The notes under the pieces are model-generated. The model saw only the letters and a program-made list of their open reading frames with translations. It was not told the origin of the DNA and ran no database searches. From the NCBI GenBank assembly GCA_004322045.1, contig SCRN01000031.1, positions 62,001 to 126,000 on the forward strand: DNA of 64,000 nucleotides, read 5' to 3'. Position 1 is the first letter of the stretch. Every line of letters begins with the position of its first letter. Source of the DNA: Paraburkholderia sp. (GTDB taxonomy: Bacteria > Pseudomonadota > Gammaproteobacteria > Burkholderiales > Burkholderiaceae). This document shows positions 25,739 to 35,334 of the stretch, piece by piece. A program made the position numbers and the translations under genes.

Positions 25739-26379
25739 CGTAGGGCGCCGCGCCCCATCCAAGCGGGGCGCAATGCCGGCCGAGACTAGCGCGCCGGTGT
25801 GCGGGTGTGCGTCGCCGCCGATCAAGCGAACGGCGAGCCGACGCGCGTCGAGACGGTCAATCCCATTCAGACGATTTCGATATTGCCGAAGGATTTCGGC
25901 AGCAGCCGCACGTTATGCCAAAGCGGCACCGTCACGCTGCAGGCCGGGAGATGTCGTCCCCCGATGCCGTGTTGGCTACGCCCAGCCCTCACGCAAAAAA
26001 GTCGGGCCCGAAATTTGCGCGCACCGCATAAAACCGACGAATGTTAATCTTTGTCATTTCATCTTCGACTTTGCCTGGTCAAGCGTATCCAAGATGCAAA
26101 TGGCCATTGAAGCTGACATCGATAATTTATTTACAGGTCGCGTCCAAACGTTTGCGCGACTATGCAAACGTTTGTTTCTTCAGTTCGGGCATAAGCCCGG
26201 TCGGGTAAGCGAGACAGCGGTTCGGTCACTTATTTCGCTTTTTCTGAATTCATGTTATTTTTCCGCCCGCAATGGGGAGAGCGGACAGTGTTTTGTTCGT
26301 CCGACATGAGGTCCGCACTGGGCTGTTGGTGGCATGAAGACCGTCCCCCACAGGCTGCGACATTCAAACGGGGAATGGT
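25739..26379. other. Long regulatory region upstream of the pel operon
   Basis: About 640 bp lies between fnr and pelA. Its first part (25799-25950) contains a short protein-like stretch (TRVETVNPIQTISILP) that I cannot assign and that may be a gene remnant. The second part is AT-richer and holds two palindromes (marked separately). No complete gene is supported. Confidence 0.6.
26145..26174. promoter_or_regulatory. Twin CAAACGTTTG palindromes upstream of pelA
   Basis: Two identical perfect palindromes, CAAACGTTTG, lie at 26145-26154 and 26165-26174. Their centres are exactly 20 bp apart, so both face the same side of the helix. The core with a central CG is typical of LacI/PurR-family operators, and GCAAACGTTTG matches the core of the E. 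coli PurR box. They are about 205-235 bp before the pelA start, suited to cooperative binding of a regulator. Confidence 0.7.
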
Positions 26380-29178
26380 GTGATCAGGTTTGCCATTGAT
26401 TTCGCACTTCGCGTGCGGTCGGCTCATCGTTGGCTCCGCAGTTGCCAAGCGCCGCGTCCGCTCGCGGTAGCGTTGTGCGTGGCGCTGGGTATTGCCGCAA
26501 TTGTCCGCCCCGACGCAGCAAGCGCCGCTTCCGTTGTGCAGTCACAGTCACAGTTGCAAGAGGTCGCGGAAAACACCAGCGGCGTCGATGCTTCGAATGC
26601 CGCACCTGCTGCGCATATCAATCTAGCTGTCTACGAAGGCGACGATCCCCCGATGGATCTGCTTCAGGCGTTCGATGCGGTCGTCCTCGATCCCGCCCGC
26701 ACCTTCGATCCCTCGTCGCGGCCGCTCGAGCACACCACCTACCTTGCGCGCCTCGACGGCGTCGATCCGCAAGCCCCTTCCTTTATTGCCGAACAAATCG
26801 CACCGCTCTGGCAGCGCGGCTTCCGCGGCTTCGTCGTCGATGCGAAAGGCGGCGAGGGTGCGATCGATGCGATCCGCGCAGCCTACCCCGCGGCAAAGAT
26901 CGTCGTTGCCGGGCCCCACGCGCTGGACGTCGCCCGCGCCCATCGCAACAACTTATATGCAGTGCTGACGCAAGGGCTCTTCACCTCGATGCCGGGCAAC
27001 GACGCCGATTCGTCGCCTGCCGCCTCCGCCGGCCTCGATGCGGTGCGCGCATTCGTCCGCGACACGCGGGTGCCCGTCGTCACCATCGAATACTGCGAGA
27101 AGACCGACCGCGCCTGCGCACGCAAGGCCGCCCATGACGCGATCGCCGCTGGGCTCGACGTGTATGCGACCGACCCGTCGCAGAGCGTGGTGGGCATCGG
27201 CCGCATCGAAGTCATGCCACGCAAAGTGCTGGTCGTGCAAGACCGCGAAGCGAGCATGCCGGTGGACCTCACGCCCGGCGTGCGCTTGCTCGCGACACCG
27301 CTCAATTACCTCGGCTACGACATTCAATACGTCGATGCAACCAGCCCCTTGCCCGCGAACGTGACGCCCGACCGCTATGCGGGCGTCGTCGCGTGGATCC
27401 AGCGCGGCGACGTGGCCGATCAAACGGCGTGGCGGCGCTGGGTGCGCCGCGTCGTAGCCGCACAGGTACCGATCGCATTCATCGGGCAGTTCGGCTTCGC
27501 GGCCGATAGCGACGAGTTGCCCGGGCTGCGGCGCGTGAGCGGGACGCTCGCGCGGCCGATCTCGATCGTCGCGCACGACCCGATGGTGGGGTTCGAAACG
27601 ATGCCGCCCCCCGATATGCGCGACCTGCCGCGCGTTCGCGTGGATGGCGCCGGCCGCTCGCTGCTGGGTATCGATGCCGGCGGCACGCGCGTCGATGCGG
27701 TCGGCGTGATGCCTTGGGGCGGCTTCGCACTCAATCAATATTCCGAACTCTCGCTCGACGCCATCGAGCAAGAGCGCTGGGTCATTCAGCCGATCGATTT
27801 TCTGAAGGCGGCGCTGCGCTTGCCGGCGCTGCCGGGGCCGAGCGTGACGACGGAGAACGGGCGACGCTTGCTGATGTCCCATGTCGACGGCGACGGATTT
27901 GCGTCCCACGTCGAATTCCCGGGGCCGGACTACGCAGGGCAGGCGCTGTACGACCGGATTTGGACGAAATATCCGATTCCCGTCACGCTTTCGGTGATCG
28001 AGGGCGAAGTGGGTCCGCAAGGCCTCTATCCGAAGCTTTCGCCTCGGCTCGAACAGATCGCGCGCAAGATGTTCGCGTTGCCGTACGTCGAGATGGGCAC
28101 GCACACGTATTCGCATCCTTTCATCTGGGAAGAGGTCGACACGAAAAGCGGCGCGCGCACCGATCGCGGCGGCACCGATGCGGCGTTCTCGTTGAATATC
28201 CCCGGCTATAAATTCAACCTCGACCGCGAGATCTCCGGCTCCATTCACTACATCGACAGCCGGCTCGCGCCGCCGGGCAAGCACGTCACGATCCTGCAGT
28301 GGTCGGGCGATTGCATGCCGCCGGCCGTTGCCGTGAAGCGGGCCTATGAAAGCGGCGTCTACAACATCAATGGCGGCGACACCGTTATCACGAAGACGCA
28401 GAACAGTTGGACCGCGATCGCTCCGATCGGCATCGATAAAGGTCCCGGCGCCTATCAAGTGTTCGCGCCCAACCAAGACGAGAACGTCTATACGAACGAT
28501 TGGCAGGGGCCGTTCTACGGCTTCGAGCAGGTACTGCAAACCTTCGCGATGACCGATGCGCCGTTGCGGTTCAAGCCGATCGACCTGTATTACCACATGT
28601 ACAGCGGCACGAAAATTGCCTCGCTGACCGCGTTGGATCACATCCTCAAAGCGGTGCTCGCCCAGCCCGTGCTGCCCGTGCGCGTCACCGACTATGTGCG
28701 CAAGGTGCTGGACTGGCACACGTTCGCGGTGGCGCGCGAGGGCGACGCCTGGCTCGTGCGCGGCGATGGGGCAGTGCGCGAATTGCATTGGGCCGGCAGC
28801 GAAGTGCCGCGGTTGTCCGACGCATCGGGGGTGACGGGCTACGCGCGCGGACCGGACGGCATCTATGTGCACTTCGACGGCGGGGCGGCGCGCTTCGCGC
28901 TCGAATCGCCTTCGCAAACGCGCAATACGGCGCCCTATATCGCACAGGCCAACGGCTTCGTGCGGGACTTCCAGCGCGGCGCACATAGCCTGCGCTTCTC
29001 GTTCGGCGGGTATTACAAGCCGTTCGTCACGATTGCGAACGCCGGACAGTGCCGTGCCTCCAGCGCGGGCCGGGCGCTCGACGGGCGCCGCGAAGGCGGC
29101 GCCTTGACGATCGCGTTACCGGCCGTGCCGGGACAGCAAGTAGCCTATCAACCGATCCAAATCGACTGTGGCGAATAA
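26380..29178 (+). CDS. pelA: PelA: Pel polysaccharide deacetylase with altered hydrolase domain
   Basis: This 932-residue periplasmic protein (about 948 in Pseudomonas aeruginosa) has an N-terminal signal or anchor. A glycoside hydrolase-like domain (about 78-275) is followed by a reductase-like middle and a carbohydrate-esterase deacetylase (about 495-800). The deacetylase motifs are intact: SHVDGDGF with H501/D503/D505, and GTHTYSHPF with H575/H579. In the hydrolase domain the segment corresponding to the catalytic Glu reads TQGLF (Gln198), and VVDAKGG replaces FLDTLDS, so hydrolase activity is probably lost. The start codon is GTG. The pelB start lies 11 bp inside the end of the gene. Confidence 0.93.
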   Translation: MIRFAIDFALRVRSAHRWLRSCQAPRPLAVALCVALGIAAIVRPDAASAASVVQSQSQLQEVAENTSGVDASNAAPAAHINLAVYEGDDPPMDLLQAFDAVVLDPARTFDPSSRPLEHTTYLARLDGVDPQAPSFIAEQIAPLWQRGFRGFVVDAKGGEGAIDAIRAAYPAAKIVVAGPHALDVARAHRNNLYAVLTQGLFTSMPGNDADSSPAASAGLDAVRAFVRDTRVPVVTIEYCEKTDRACARKAAHDAIAAGLDVYATDPSQSVVGIGRIEVMPRKVLVVQDREASMPVDLTPGVRLLATPLNYLGYDIQYVDATSPLPANVTPDRYAGVVAWIQRGDVADQTAWRRWVRRVVAAQVPIAFIGQFGFAADSDELPGLRRVSGTLARPISIVAHDPMVGFETMPPPDMRDLPRVRVDGAGRSLLGIDAGGTRVDAVGVMPWGGFALNQYSELSLDAIEQERWVIQPIDFLKAALRLPALPGPSVTTENGRRLLMSHVDGDGFASHVEFPGPDYAGQALYDRIWTKYPIPVTLSVIEGEVGPQGLYPKLSPRLEQIARKMFALPYVEMGTHTYSHPFIWEEVDTKSGARTDRGGTDAAFSLNIPGYKFNLDREISGSIHYIDSRLAPPGKHVTILQWSGDCMPPAVAVKRAYESGVYNINGGDTVITKTQNSWTAIAPIGIDKGPGAYQVFAPNQDENVYTNDWQGPFYGFEQVLQTFAMTDAPLRFKPIDLYYHMYSGTKIASLTALDHILKAVLAQPVLPVRVTDYVRKVLDWHTFAVAREGDAWLVRGDGAVRELHWAGSEVPRLSDASGVTGYARGPDGIYVHFDGGAARFALESPSQTRNTAPYIAQANGFVRDFQRGAHSLRFSFGGYYKPFVTIANAGQCRASSAGRALDGRREGGALTIALPAVPGQQVAYQPIQIDCGE

Positions 29179-32100
29179 CCGACCCCGTATCGCGGCGCCG
29201 ACCACGCTCGCGGGCCTAACGCTCGCGGTCGTCGCGGCGCTCGGCGCAATTTACCAAGGTGGCCGACTGCGCGAGCGCATCGTCGACGATCGCACGCCGA
29301 GCGAGCTCAACGTGGCGTACCTCGAGGCGTGGCTGCGCAGCGCGCCTTCCGATCCCGTTTATCTCCACGTCCTGGGCGAGCAATACATTGCATTGGGGCA
29401 GATCGATCATGCCGAGGCGATCGCGGCACGCCTCACCGCGCTCGATGCGCCTGCCGCGCGCCGCAATGGCGAGCGCCTTGCGCTGCGCTGCGATATGCAG
29501 CGGGCATTCGCGGCCACGCCGGGTTCGGCGGATCGAGAGGCGGGTCTCGCCCGTGCTCGCGAGCACCTGGCGGCCATGGCGGCCGAATCGTGGAGCGTCG
29601 ACGATCTGCGCACGCTCGCCGGACAAGCCTTGGCCGTGGGTGCGACGGACGTTGCAGTGCGCTACGAGATGCGGCTCGTTCAGGCCGATCCCGATCGCCG
29701 CGTGTATTGGCAGCGGCGCGTGGCGCAACACCGGTTGGGGCTCGGCGACTATCGCGGCACGGCGCAGGCGTATTTCGCGGCGCAGGCCATGGAAGCCGAT
29801 CGCGCGTCCGCGCGGCGCGATTTTCTTGCCGCCGTGCGGGCGTTGCAGTCGGGGAATCTGCTCGATGAAGCGCTCGGCGAGGGCGATGCCCATCTTGGCG
29901 CACTAGCCGACGATCGCGAGTCGCTCGAAGCGATGCTCACGCTCGCGCGCGCCGCACATCGCACCGATCTGGTCGAGCGCTATGGGCGCGCGTTGATGAA
30001 ATTCGTGGTGCCGTCGGCGACGGGAGACACGCTAAGCGAAACGAAGGGCGGCGTCATACCCGTATCGTTAGCGGCAACCGCATCCGCATCGGCTCTGCTG
30101 AAGGGAGAGGAAGCGCGCGTGGCTCATGCTCGGCAGCAACCCCAGCATGGTGTTTGGTTGCGGCTCGGGCAGGCCGAGGCCGAGCGTCTGCGGGCGGCCG
30201 GCGGGGCCTCGCCGTCGACTCGGTTCATCGCCGCCGCTTTCCCCGCTGCGGGGCGCGTTCGCGTGGTGCGCATCGCGACCGGCGCTGCCGTTCCCGCGTC
30301 GCAGCCCGCTGCGTCTTCCCAATCGAGCGCCCATGCCGGGACGAACGCGAATGGCGCGCTGGCGCTCACGTTGTATCAATCCTTCCTCGAAGCGGGCGAT
30401 CTCGCCAACGCCGAGCGAATTGCGACCGCTGAGGTCAAACGCGCCCCCGATGACGCCGCTTGGTTGGCGCGGCTCGCCCAAGTCGAGGAGTGGCGCAACG
30501 AGCCGGCGGCTGCGCTGCAGTCGTGGCTCGCCGATGCCAAGGCGACAGGTGATGCGGCGGCATGGGGCAACGTGCAGCGGCTTGCACCGATGCTGCACGA
30601 CGACGAGCGTTACGTGCAAGCGCTTGCCTACGCTTCGAACGCCGCGCCGGACGACATGACGCTCGTCGATGGCGTGATCGCCGCCTATGAGCGGCTCGGG
30701 CGGCCCGACGATGCGCTGGCTTTCCTGAATGCGCGCGCGCACGGGCCGCAAACCGATGCGATCCGCAGCCGAATCGCCCTGCTCGCGCAGCGAGCCGGGC
30801 GCGACGATCTCGCGCTCGCAACCTATCGATCGCTGCAGCATCAAGCACCGAGCAAGGTCGAATACGCGCTGCACGGCGCCAACTTGTTGTACGCGCACAA
30901 TGACTTCGCGGGCGCGCTCGCGATGCTCAAGCGCTCGGCGCCCTATGCAACCGATGCCGATGTGCTGTTCTGGCGCACGTACGGACAGCTCGCACGGCGC
31001 TTGCAGGACGATGAGCAGACGCAGCGCGCCTACCGGCATCTGCTTGCGGGCGGACAGGCTTCGCCCGAAGACCTCGCGGCCATGACGTTCTTTTACGATC
31101 CGCATCCGCTCGACGCGGCGCGCACGGCCGAGCGCCAATATCAACGCACGGGCGAGATCCGCGCGCTGCGCGATGCGATCGATTACTACCTCGCCGCGCA
31201 CGCGCGCGAGCGTGTCGGTTCGCTGCTCGAACACTTGACGCCGGAGCAGCGCTCGGCTGCCGAGCGCGACTCGGGGTTTCTTGCCTCGCGCGCGGAATAC
31301 GAACGTCAATCGGGCAATGTAGGGGACGCGCTCGACGACCTTCGGCGCGCGATCGCACGGCCGGACTCGACGCCCGATACGCGTGCCGCGTATCTGTGGA
31401 TGCTCGTGGACCAGGGTAGCGAAGGCGAGCTGCGCGCCGTGCTGCAGCGTTGGAGAGCCGCCTCGCTCGACAACGAATCGCTGTGGGGTCCCTTCGCAGC
31501 CGCCGAATTGCGGCTGAACCGGCCGGTCGCGGCGCTCGAGTATTTGCGCCGCCAGGCAGCGGCGCAGGCGCGCGACCCGCTGTGGCTGCTCACGTACGCC
31601 GACGCGCAAGAGATGGCGGGGCACCCCGGTCTTGCATGGTCGATGCGCCGAGAAGTCTGGCGTGGGCTGATGCGCGAAACCGAAGCGGCGCGTACCGCCA
31701 AGCCCGGACCGCGCGCGGGCGGCCCGGCACTGCGCTTGCCTGCCCGCGGCGACTGGGAGGCCAGCACTCAGCTGCAAGGCCGGCGTGCAATGCTCGCGCA
31801 GACGCTGACGAACGGCGACTTTGCGCGGCGCTTGCTCGATTCGTTGACGGGACCGTCGGCGAATGCACCCGCGGACGCCTCGTCGGTAAGCTTGCTCGGC
31901 AACGTCAAGGGCCTCTCGCCGTTGCCGTCGATGTCCGCGCGCGGCGCCCAATACCGGAGCCAACGCGAAGCGGTGGCGCGCGACGTCGCCGTGGCGTGGG
32001 CGGTTTCGCATGAGCGTTACGACGTCGCGAAGCGTTGGCTCGCGCGCCGCTACGCGCTGCGCTTGGCCGGCTCGCAAGACGAACAACTCGCCATTGCGCT

Positions 32101-33214
32101 GGCGAACGACGACGTACGCAAGATCGACGCGTTGCTCGACGAGCGCACCGCGGTCCTGCCGCTCGCGAACCGGATCGACGGCGCGAGCCGAGCCGACCGG
32201 CAGGGTCAGGCCCAAGCGCTGGCGTTCGCCGGGCTCGACGGCGCGCCGGACGACGACATGCACCAGCGCCTCGTCGACACATCGCTGTACTGGAATCAGT
32301 CGATCGAGGCGTCGGTCGACAACTATGTCGAGCATCCGCTCGACTACGTGCAGCAAACGCTGGGCGGCAGCTTGAAGCTGTCGGACCACTACATGATCGG
32401 CATGCGTGCGTATCAGCGCGAGCAGCGTTCGGCGGACACCACGCAGCTCGTCGGCGTCGATCCCCTCGATCGCGCGGCCGAGTTCTACGCGCGCCGCCTC
32501 ACGCACGATACGCGCACCGAACTCGGCTTCGGGCGGCGCACGGCGCTCGACTCGTTCTACACGTTTCGCGCGGAAGCGACGGTCGGGACCAATTCGCCGT
32601 TGTCGTTCAACGCCTCGGTCGCGCGCAACGCCGAGGCCACCGAACTGCAGGCGCTGCAGGTGGGCGGCATGAAAGACAAGGCGATGGGCGGGTTCACGTG
32701 GCAGATGACGCCGCGCTGGTCGGTGAGCGGCTCGATCGAGGCCGACCGGTTCTACAGCCAGGCGCGTACGTTTATCGGCAGCGGCGCTGTGCAGCAGGCC
32801 GAGATCGACTACAAGATCCGTACCGAGTACCCCGACTACACGCTGCGCTTCGTGGGCGCGCACGGGCAGTACAACGACAGCGGCCAGTCCGATGCGTTGC
32901 TCGCGCGGCTATTGCCGGCCGATGCAGGCCCGGCTACAGCCGCGACCTTCACGCCGAACAGCTATACGGAGTTCGGCGCGTACATCGGCTTCGGCAACGA
33001 TCTTGTCGATCGCTATACGCACGCGTGGCGGCCGTATCTGGATGTCGGGACCGTGCACGACACCGTGCAGGGATGGGGTATCGATGCGAACGTCGGGATT
33101 GCCGGCTCGGTTTTCGGCGGGGATCAGGCGGCGCTGTACTTCCGGCATCAGCGTGTGGCGCAGACGGGCTCGGCTGTCACGGTGATCGGCGCACGGTATC
33201 GCTGGCTATATTGA
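29168..33214 (+). CDS. pelB: PelB: TPR scaffold and outer-membrane export barrel
   Basis: This 1348-residue protein has one N-terminal membrane helix (about 14-30) and a very long periplasmic TPR superhelix (about 45-970). The C-terminal beta-barrel of roughly 350 residues has alternating aromatic strands and ends VIGARYRWLY. In P. aeruginosa PelB (about 1190 residues) the TPRs hold PelA and guide the cationic polymer to the barrel. This one is about 150 residues longer, mostly in the Ala-rich linkers near residues 275-400. The GTG start at 29168 overlaps pelA by 11 bp. Confidence 0.93.
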   Translation: MANNRPRIAAPTTLAGLTLAVVAALGAIYQGGRLRERIVDDRTPSELNVAYLEAWLRSAPSDPVYLHVLGEQYIALGQIDHAEAIAARLTALDAPAARRNGERLALRCDMQRAFAATPGSADREAGLARAREHLAAMAAESWSVDDLRTLAGQALAVGATDVAVRYEMRLVQADPDRRVYWQRRVAQHRLGLGDYRGTAQAYFAAQAMEADRASARRDFLAAVRALQSGNLLDEALGEGDAHLGALADDRESLEAMLTLARAAHRTDLVERYGRALMKFVVPSATGDTLSETKGGVIPVSLAATASASALLKGEEARVAHARQQPQHGVWLRLGQAEAERLRAAGGASPSTRFIAAAFPAAGRVRVVRIATGAAVPASQPAASSQSSAHAGTNANGALALTLYQSFLEAGDLANAERIATAEVKRAPDDAAWLARLAQVEEWRNEPAAALQSWLADAKATGDAAAWGNVQRLAPMLHDDERYVQALAYASNAAPDDMTLVDGVIAAYERLGRPDDALAFLNARAHGPQTDAIRSRIALLAQRAGRDDLALATYRSLQHQAPSKVEYALHGANLLYAHNDFAGALAMLKRSAPYATDADVLFWRTYGQLARRLQDDEQTQRAYRHLLAGGQASPEDLAAMTFFYDPHPLDAARTAERQYQRTGEIRALRDAIDYYLAAHARERVGSLLEHLTPEQRSAAERDSGFLASRAEYERQSGNVGDALDDLRRAIARPDSTPDTRAAYLWMLVDQGSEGELRAVLQRWRAASLDNESLWGPFAAAELRLNRPVAALEYLRRQAAAQARDPLWLLTYADAQEMAGHPGLAWSMRREVWRGLMRETEAARTAKPGPRAGGPALRLPARGDWEASTQLQGRRAMLAQTLTNGDFARRLLDSLTGPSANAPADASSVSLLGNVKGLSPLPSMSARGAQYRSQREAVARDVAVAWAVSHERYDVAKRWLARRYALRLAGSQDEQLAIALANDDVRKIDALLDERTAVLPLANRIDGASRADRQGQAQALAFAGLDGAPDDDMHQRLVDTSLYWNQSIEASVDNYVEHPLDYVQQTLGGSLKLSDHYMIGMRAYQREQRSADTTQLVGVDPLDRAAEFYARRLTHDTRTELGFGRRTALDSFYTFRAEATVGTNSPLSFNASVARNAEATELQALQVGGMKDKAMGGFTWQMTPRWSVSGSIEADRFYSQARTFIGSGAVQQAEIDYKIRTEYPDYTLRFVGAHGQYNDSGQSDALLARLLPADAGPATAATFTPNSYTEFGAYIGFGNDLVDRYTHAWRPYLDVGTVHDTVQGWGIDANVGIAGSVFGGDQAALYFRHQRVAQTGSAVTVIGARYRWLY

Positions 33215-33283
33215 ACTGAACGAAGCGCGGCGCAAGCTAGCGCGCCGCTTGCGGAAATCCACAAACGAAGAGGAAGAACGGAC

Positions 33284-33829
33284 ATGACTACAATCGAGCG
33301 TATATCCAGGGCGACAGGCCTTCTGCTCACCATCGCCTGCGGGCTGATCGTCAGCGCCTGCGCAAGCGTCGAATCGACACCGGCGCCCGCGCTTGCGGAA
33401 ACGGGGGCCATAGCCGTGCTGCCGCTCGCGAACTTCACCGAGACGCCCGACGCCGGCCGCGCCGCTCAAGCCATCGCCGCGAACACGCTGCGCACGGCCG
33501 GCGTTGCGCACGTCGACACGATGCTCGCCACCGATAGCGGCGATGCGCTCGATCCGACCGCGCAGCCGAACCTCGAACGCGGCCTGGACTGGGCGCGCAC
33601 GCAGCATGCGAAGTATGTGTTGACCGGGGCTGTCGAAGAATGGCGCTACAAGGTCGGCGTCGATGGCGAGCCGGTCGTGTCGATGACGTTCGAACTGCGC
33701 GAATTGCCCGCGGGCAAGGTCGTATGGAGCGCGGTCGGCGCACGCAGCGGCTTTAGCCGCTCGTCGCTCGGCGGCGTCGCGCAGAAGCTCGCCCAGAAAT
33801 TGCTTGCTCCGCTGGCCGCGCACCGGTAA
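33284..33829 (+). CDS. pelC: PelC: periplasmic lipoprotein of the Pel secretion pore
   Basis: This 181-residue protein has a lipobox IVSAC (Cys at residue 26). It has the PelC/CsgG-like fold pattern IAVLPLANFTETP, then AKYVLTGAVEEWRYKVG and a C-terminal helix. PelC forms a dodecameric ring under the PelB barrel that funnels polymer. It lies 69 bp after pelB, with purine-rich GAGGAAGAA before the ATG. Length fits the family (about 172). Confidence 0.92.
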   Translation: MTTIERISRATGLLLTIACGLIVSACASVESTPAPALAETGAIAVLPLANFTETPDAGRAAQAIAANTLRTAGVAHVDTMLATDSGDALDPTAQPNLERGLDWARTQHAKYVLTGAVEEWRYKVGVDGEPVVSMTFELRELPAGKVVWSAVGARSGFSRSSLGGVAQKLAQKLLAPLAAHR

Positions 33830-33849
33830 GCGGACGTATCGAGGACACG

Positions 33850-35334
33850 ATGAACGCCCCAACCGTTGCCGAGCGCAATAGCACCGCCTCCGCGGGCGGC
33901 CGCCCGCGCGATCTGTATAAAACGCCGACGACCGGCTCGGGCCGCCTGCGACGCTTCCTCGCGCCCCTCGCGCGGCCCGGGTACGCGTGGGCCGAGGCGG
34001 CCGGGTTCACGATCGCCGTGCTCGCGCTCGCGTGGTTCCTCGACCGTACCGACCCTTTGCTGATCGCCAATGGCTTCCCTTGGCTGTGGCTCGTGCCGAT
34101 GATCATTTCGCTGCGCTACGGCGTGGTGTTGGGTGTCGGCTCGGGGTTGATGTTCGCCGCATCGTGGCCGCTGACTTATGCGGCGGGCACGCCGTGGCCG
34201 GCGCCGTTTTTCGTGGGCGGGTTCGTCCTCACGATCGTCGCGGGGCATTTCGCCGATACGTGGAATCGGCGCAGCGACCGCGCGAGCGCAGTCAACGACT
34301 ATTTGAACGAGCGCTTGTCCGCGCTCACCGACAATCACTATCTGCTGCGTTTGTCGCACGAGCGGCTCGAGAACGACTTGCTCACCCGGCCCACGACGTT
34401 GCGCGACTCCATCGCGGCGTTGCGCATGATAGCGGCGGCGCCAGGCGCATCGGCACCGGCATCGGCGGCCGTTGCGGCCGCGCATGCTTCCAACGGCGCC
34501 GATCGCAGCGCGCCGCGCGCGGTTTCCGGAGCCGATGACGCGCTGCCCGGGGCTGCCGCGCTGATGGAGTTCGTGGCGCGCGCCTGTCAAATCGAAGTGG
34601 CCGCGCTCTACCCGGTGGACAACGGCACGCCGTCCCGCAGCGCCGCCACGGCAGTGGGCGAGGCCTTCGATTTCGATCCGGCCGATCCGCTCGTCGAACT
34701 TGCGCTCTCGACGGGCAAGCTTGCGCACCTGAAGTCGGAAGGCATGCTCACGAGCGGCAGCCAGTATCTCGTCTGTGCGCCGCTGCTGTCGGCCGACGAT
34801 CGCATGCTCGGGTTGCTCGTCATCAAGCGCATGGCGTTCCTGTCGCTGAACAACGACAACCTCCAACTTCTGCTCGTGCTGCTCGGCTATTACGGTGACG
34901 GCGTCGAGCACGGGCGCGCCATGCACGCAATGCTCGTCGCGATACCGGATTGCCCGCCGCAGTTCGCGTTCGAATACGCGCGGCTCGTGCGGCTGCATCG
35001 GCGCAGCGGCATCCAGTCGTCGATCGTCGCGCTGTCGTTTCCGCGCAGCGAGGAGCACGATTCGCTGTTCGAGCATGTCTTGCGCCGCGGCCGTTCGCTC
35101 GATTTCGCGTGGCCGCGGCAGACTTCCCATCGCTCCGTGCTCGTCAATCTGATGCCGCTGGCCGATCCGGCGGGGGTCGCGGGCTATCTCGCACGGGTGG
35201 AAGGCAATCTGCGCAATCAGTTCGACACCGACTTCGACGGCGCCCGCATCGGCGTGCATACGCTGCACGTGACGAGCGATTCGAACGAGATGAACGTGGC
35301 CGAATTGCTCGATCGGGTAGCCGGCAATGTTTGA
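33850..35334 (+). CDS. pelD: PelD: inner-membrane c-di-GMP receptor
   Basis: This 494-residue protein has four membrane helices (about 50-65, 72-90, 92-112, 118-133). A helical linker, a GAF domain (about 235-350) and a degenerate GGDEF domain (about 365-490) follow. The GGDEF active-site motif is absent. GRSLD contains an RxxD (R415-D418) placed like the c-di-GMP inhibitory site of P. aeruginosa PelD, so c-di-GMP binding should activate polymer synthesis. The gene starts 20 bp after pelC and overlaps pelE by 8 bp. A low-complexity Ala/Pro insert occupies residues 195-232. Confidence 0.93.
   Translation: MNAPTVAERNSTASAGGRPRDLYKTPTTGSGRLRRFLAPLARPGYAWAEAAGFTIAVLALAWFLDRTDPLLIANGFPWLWLVPMIISLRYGVVLGVGSGLMFAASWPLTYAAGTPWPAPFFVGGFVLTIVAGHFADTWNRRSDRASAVNDYLNERLSALTDNHYLLRLSHERLENDLLTRPTTLRDSIAALRMIAAAPGASAPASAAVAAAHASNGADRSAPRAVSGADDALPGAAALMEFVARACQIEVAALYPVDNGTPSRSAATAVGEAFDFDPADPLVELALSTGKLAHLKSEGMLTSGSQYLVCAPLLSADDRMLGLLVIKRMAFLSLNNDNLQLLLVLLGYYGDGVEHGRAMHAMLVAIPDCPPQFAFEYARLVRLHRRSGIQSSIVALSFPRSEEHDSLFEHVLRRGRSLDFAWPRQTSHRSVLVNLMPLADPAGVAGYLARVEGNLRNQFDTDFDGARIGVHTLHVTSDSNEMNVAELLDRVAGNV

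Noticed and set aside
25773-26309. 178-codon plus-strand frame before pelA
   Set aside because: Composition is Arg/Ser-rich and it spans the palindromes and AT-rich regulatory DNA; no family pattern.
26953-28986. 677-codon antisense frame inside pelA
   Set aside because: Arg/His/Ala-rich shadow of a gene with intact PelA motifs.
30068-32863. 931-codon antisense frame inside pelB
   Set aside because: Shadow frame with biased composition; pelB on the other strand is well supported.
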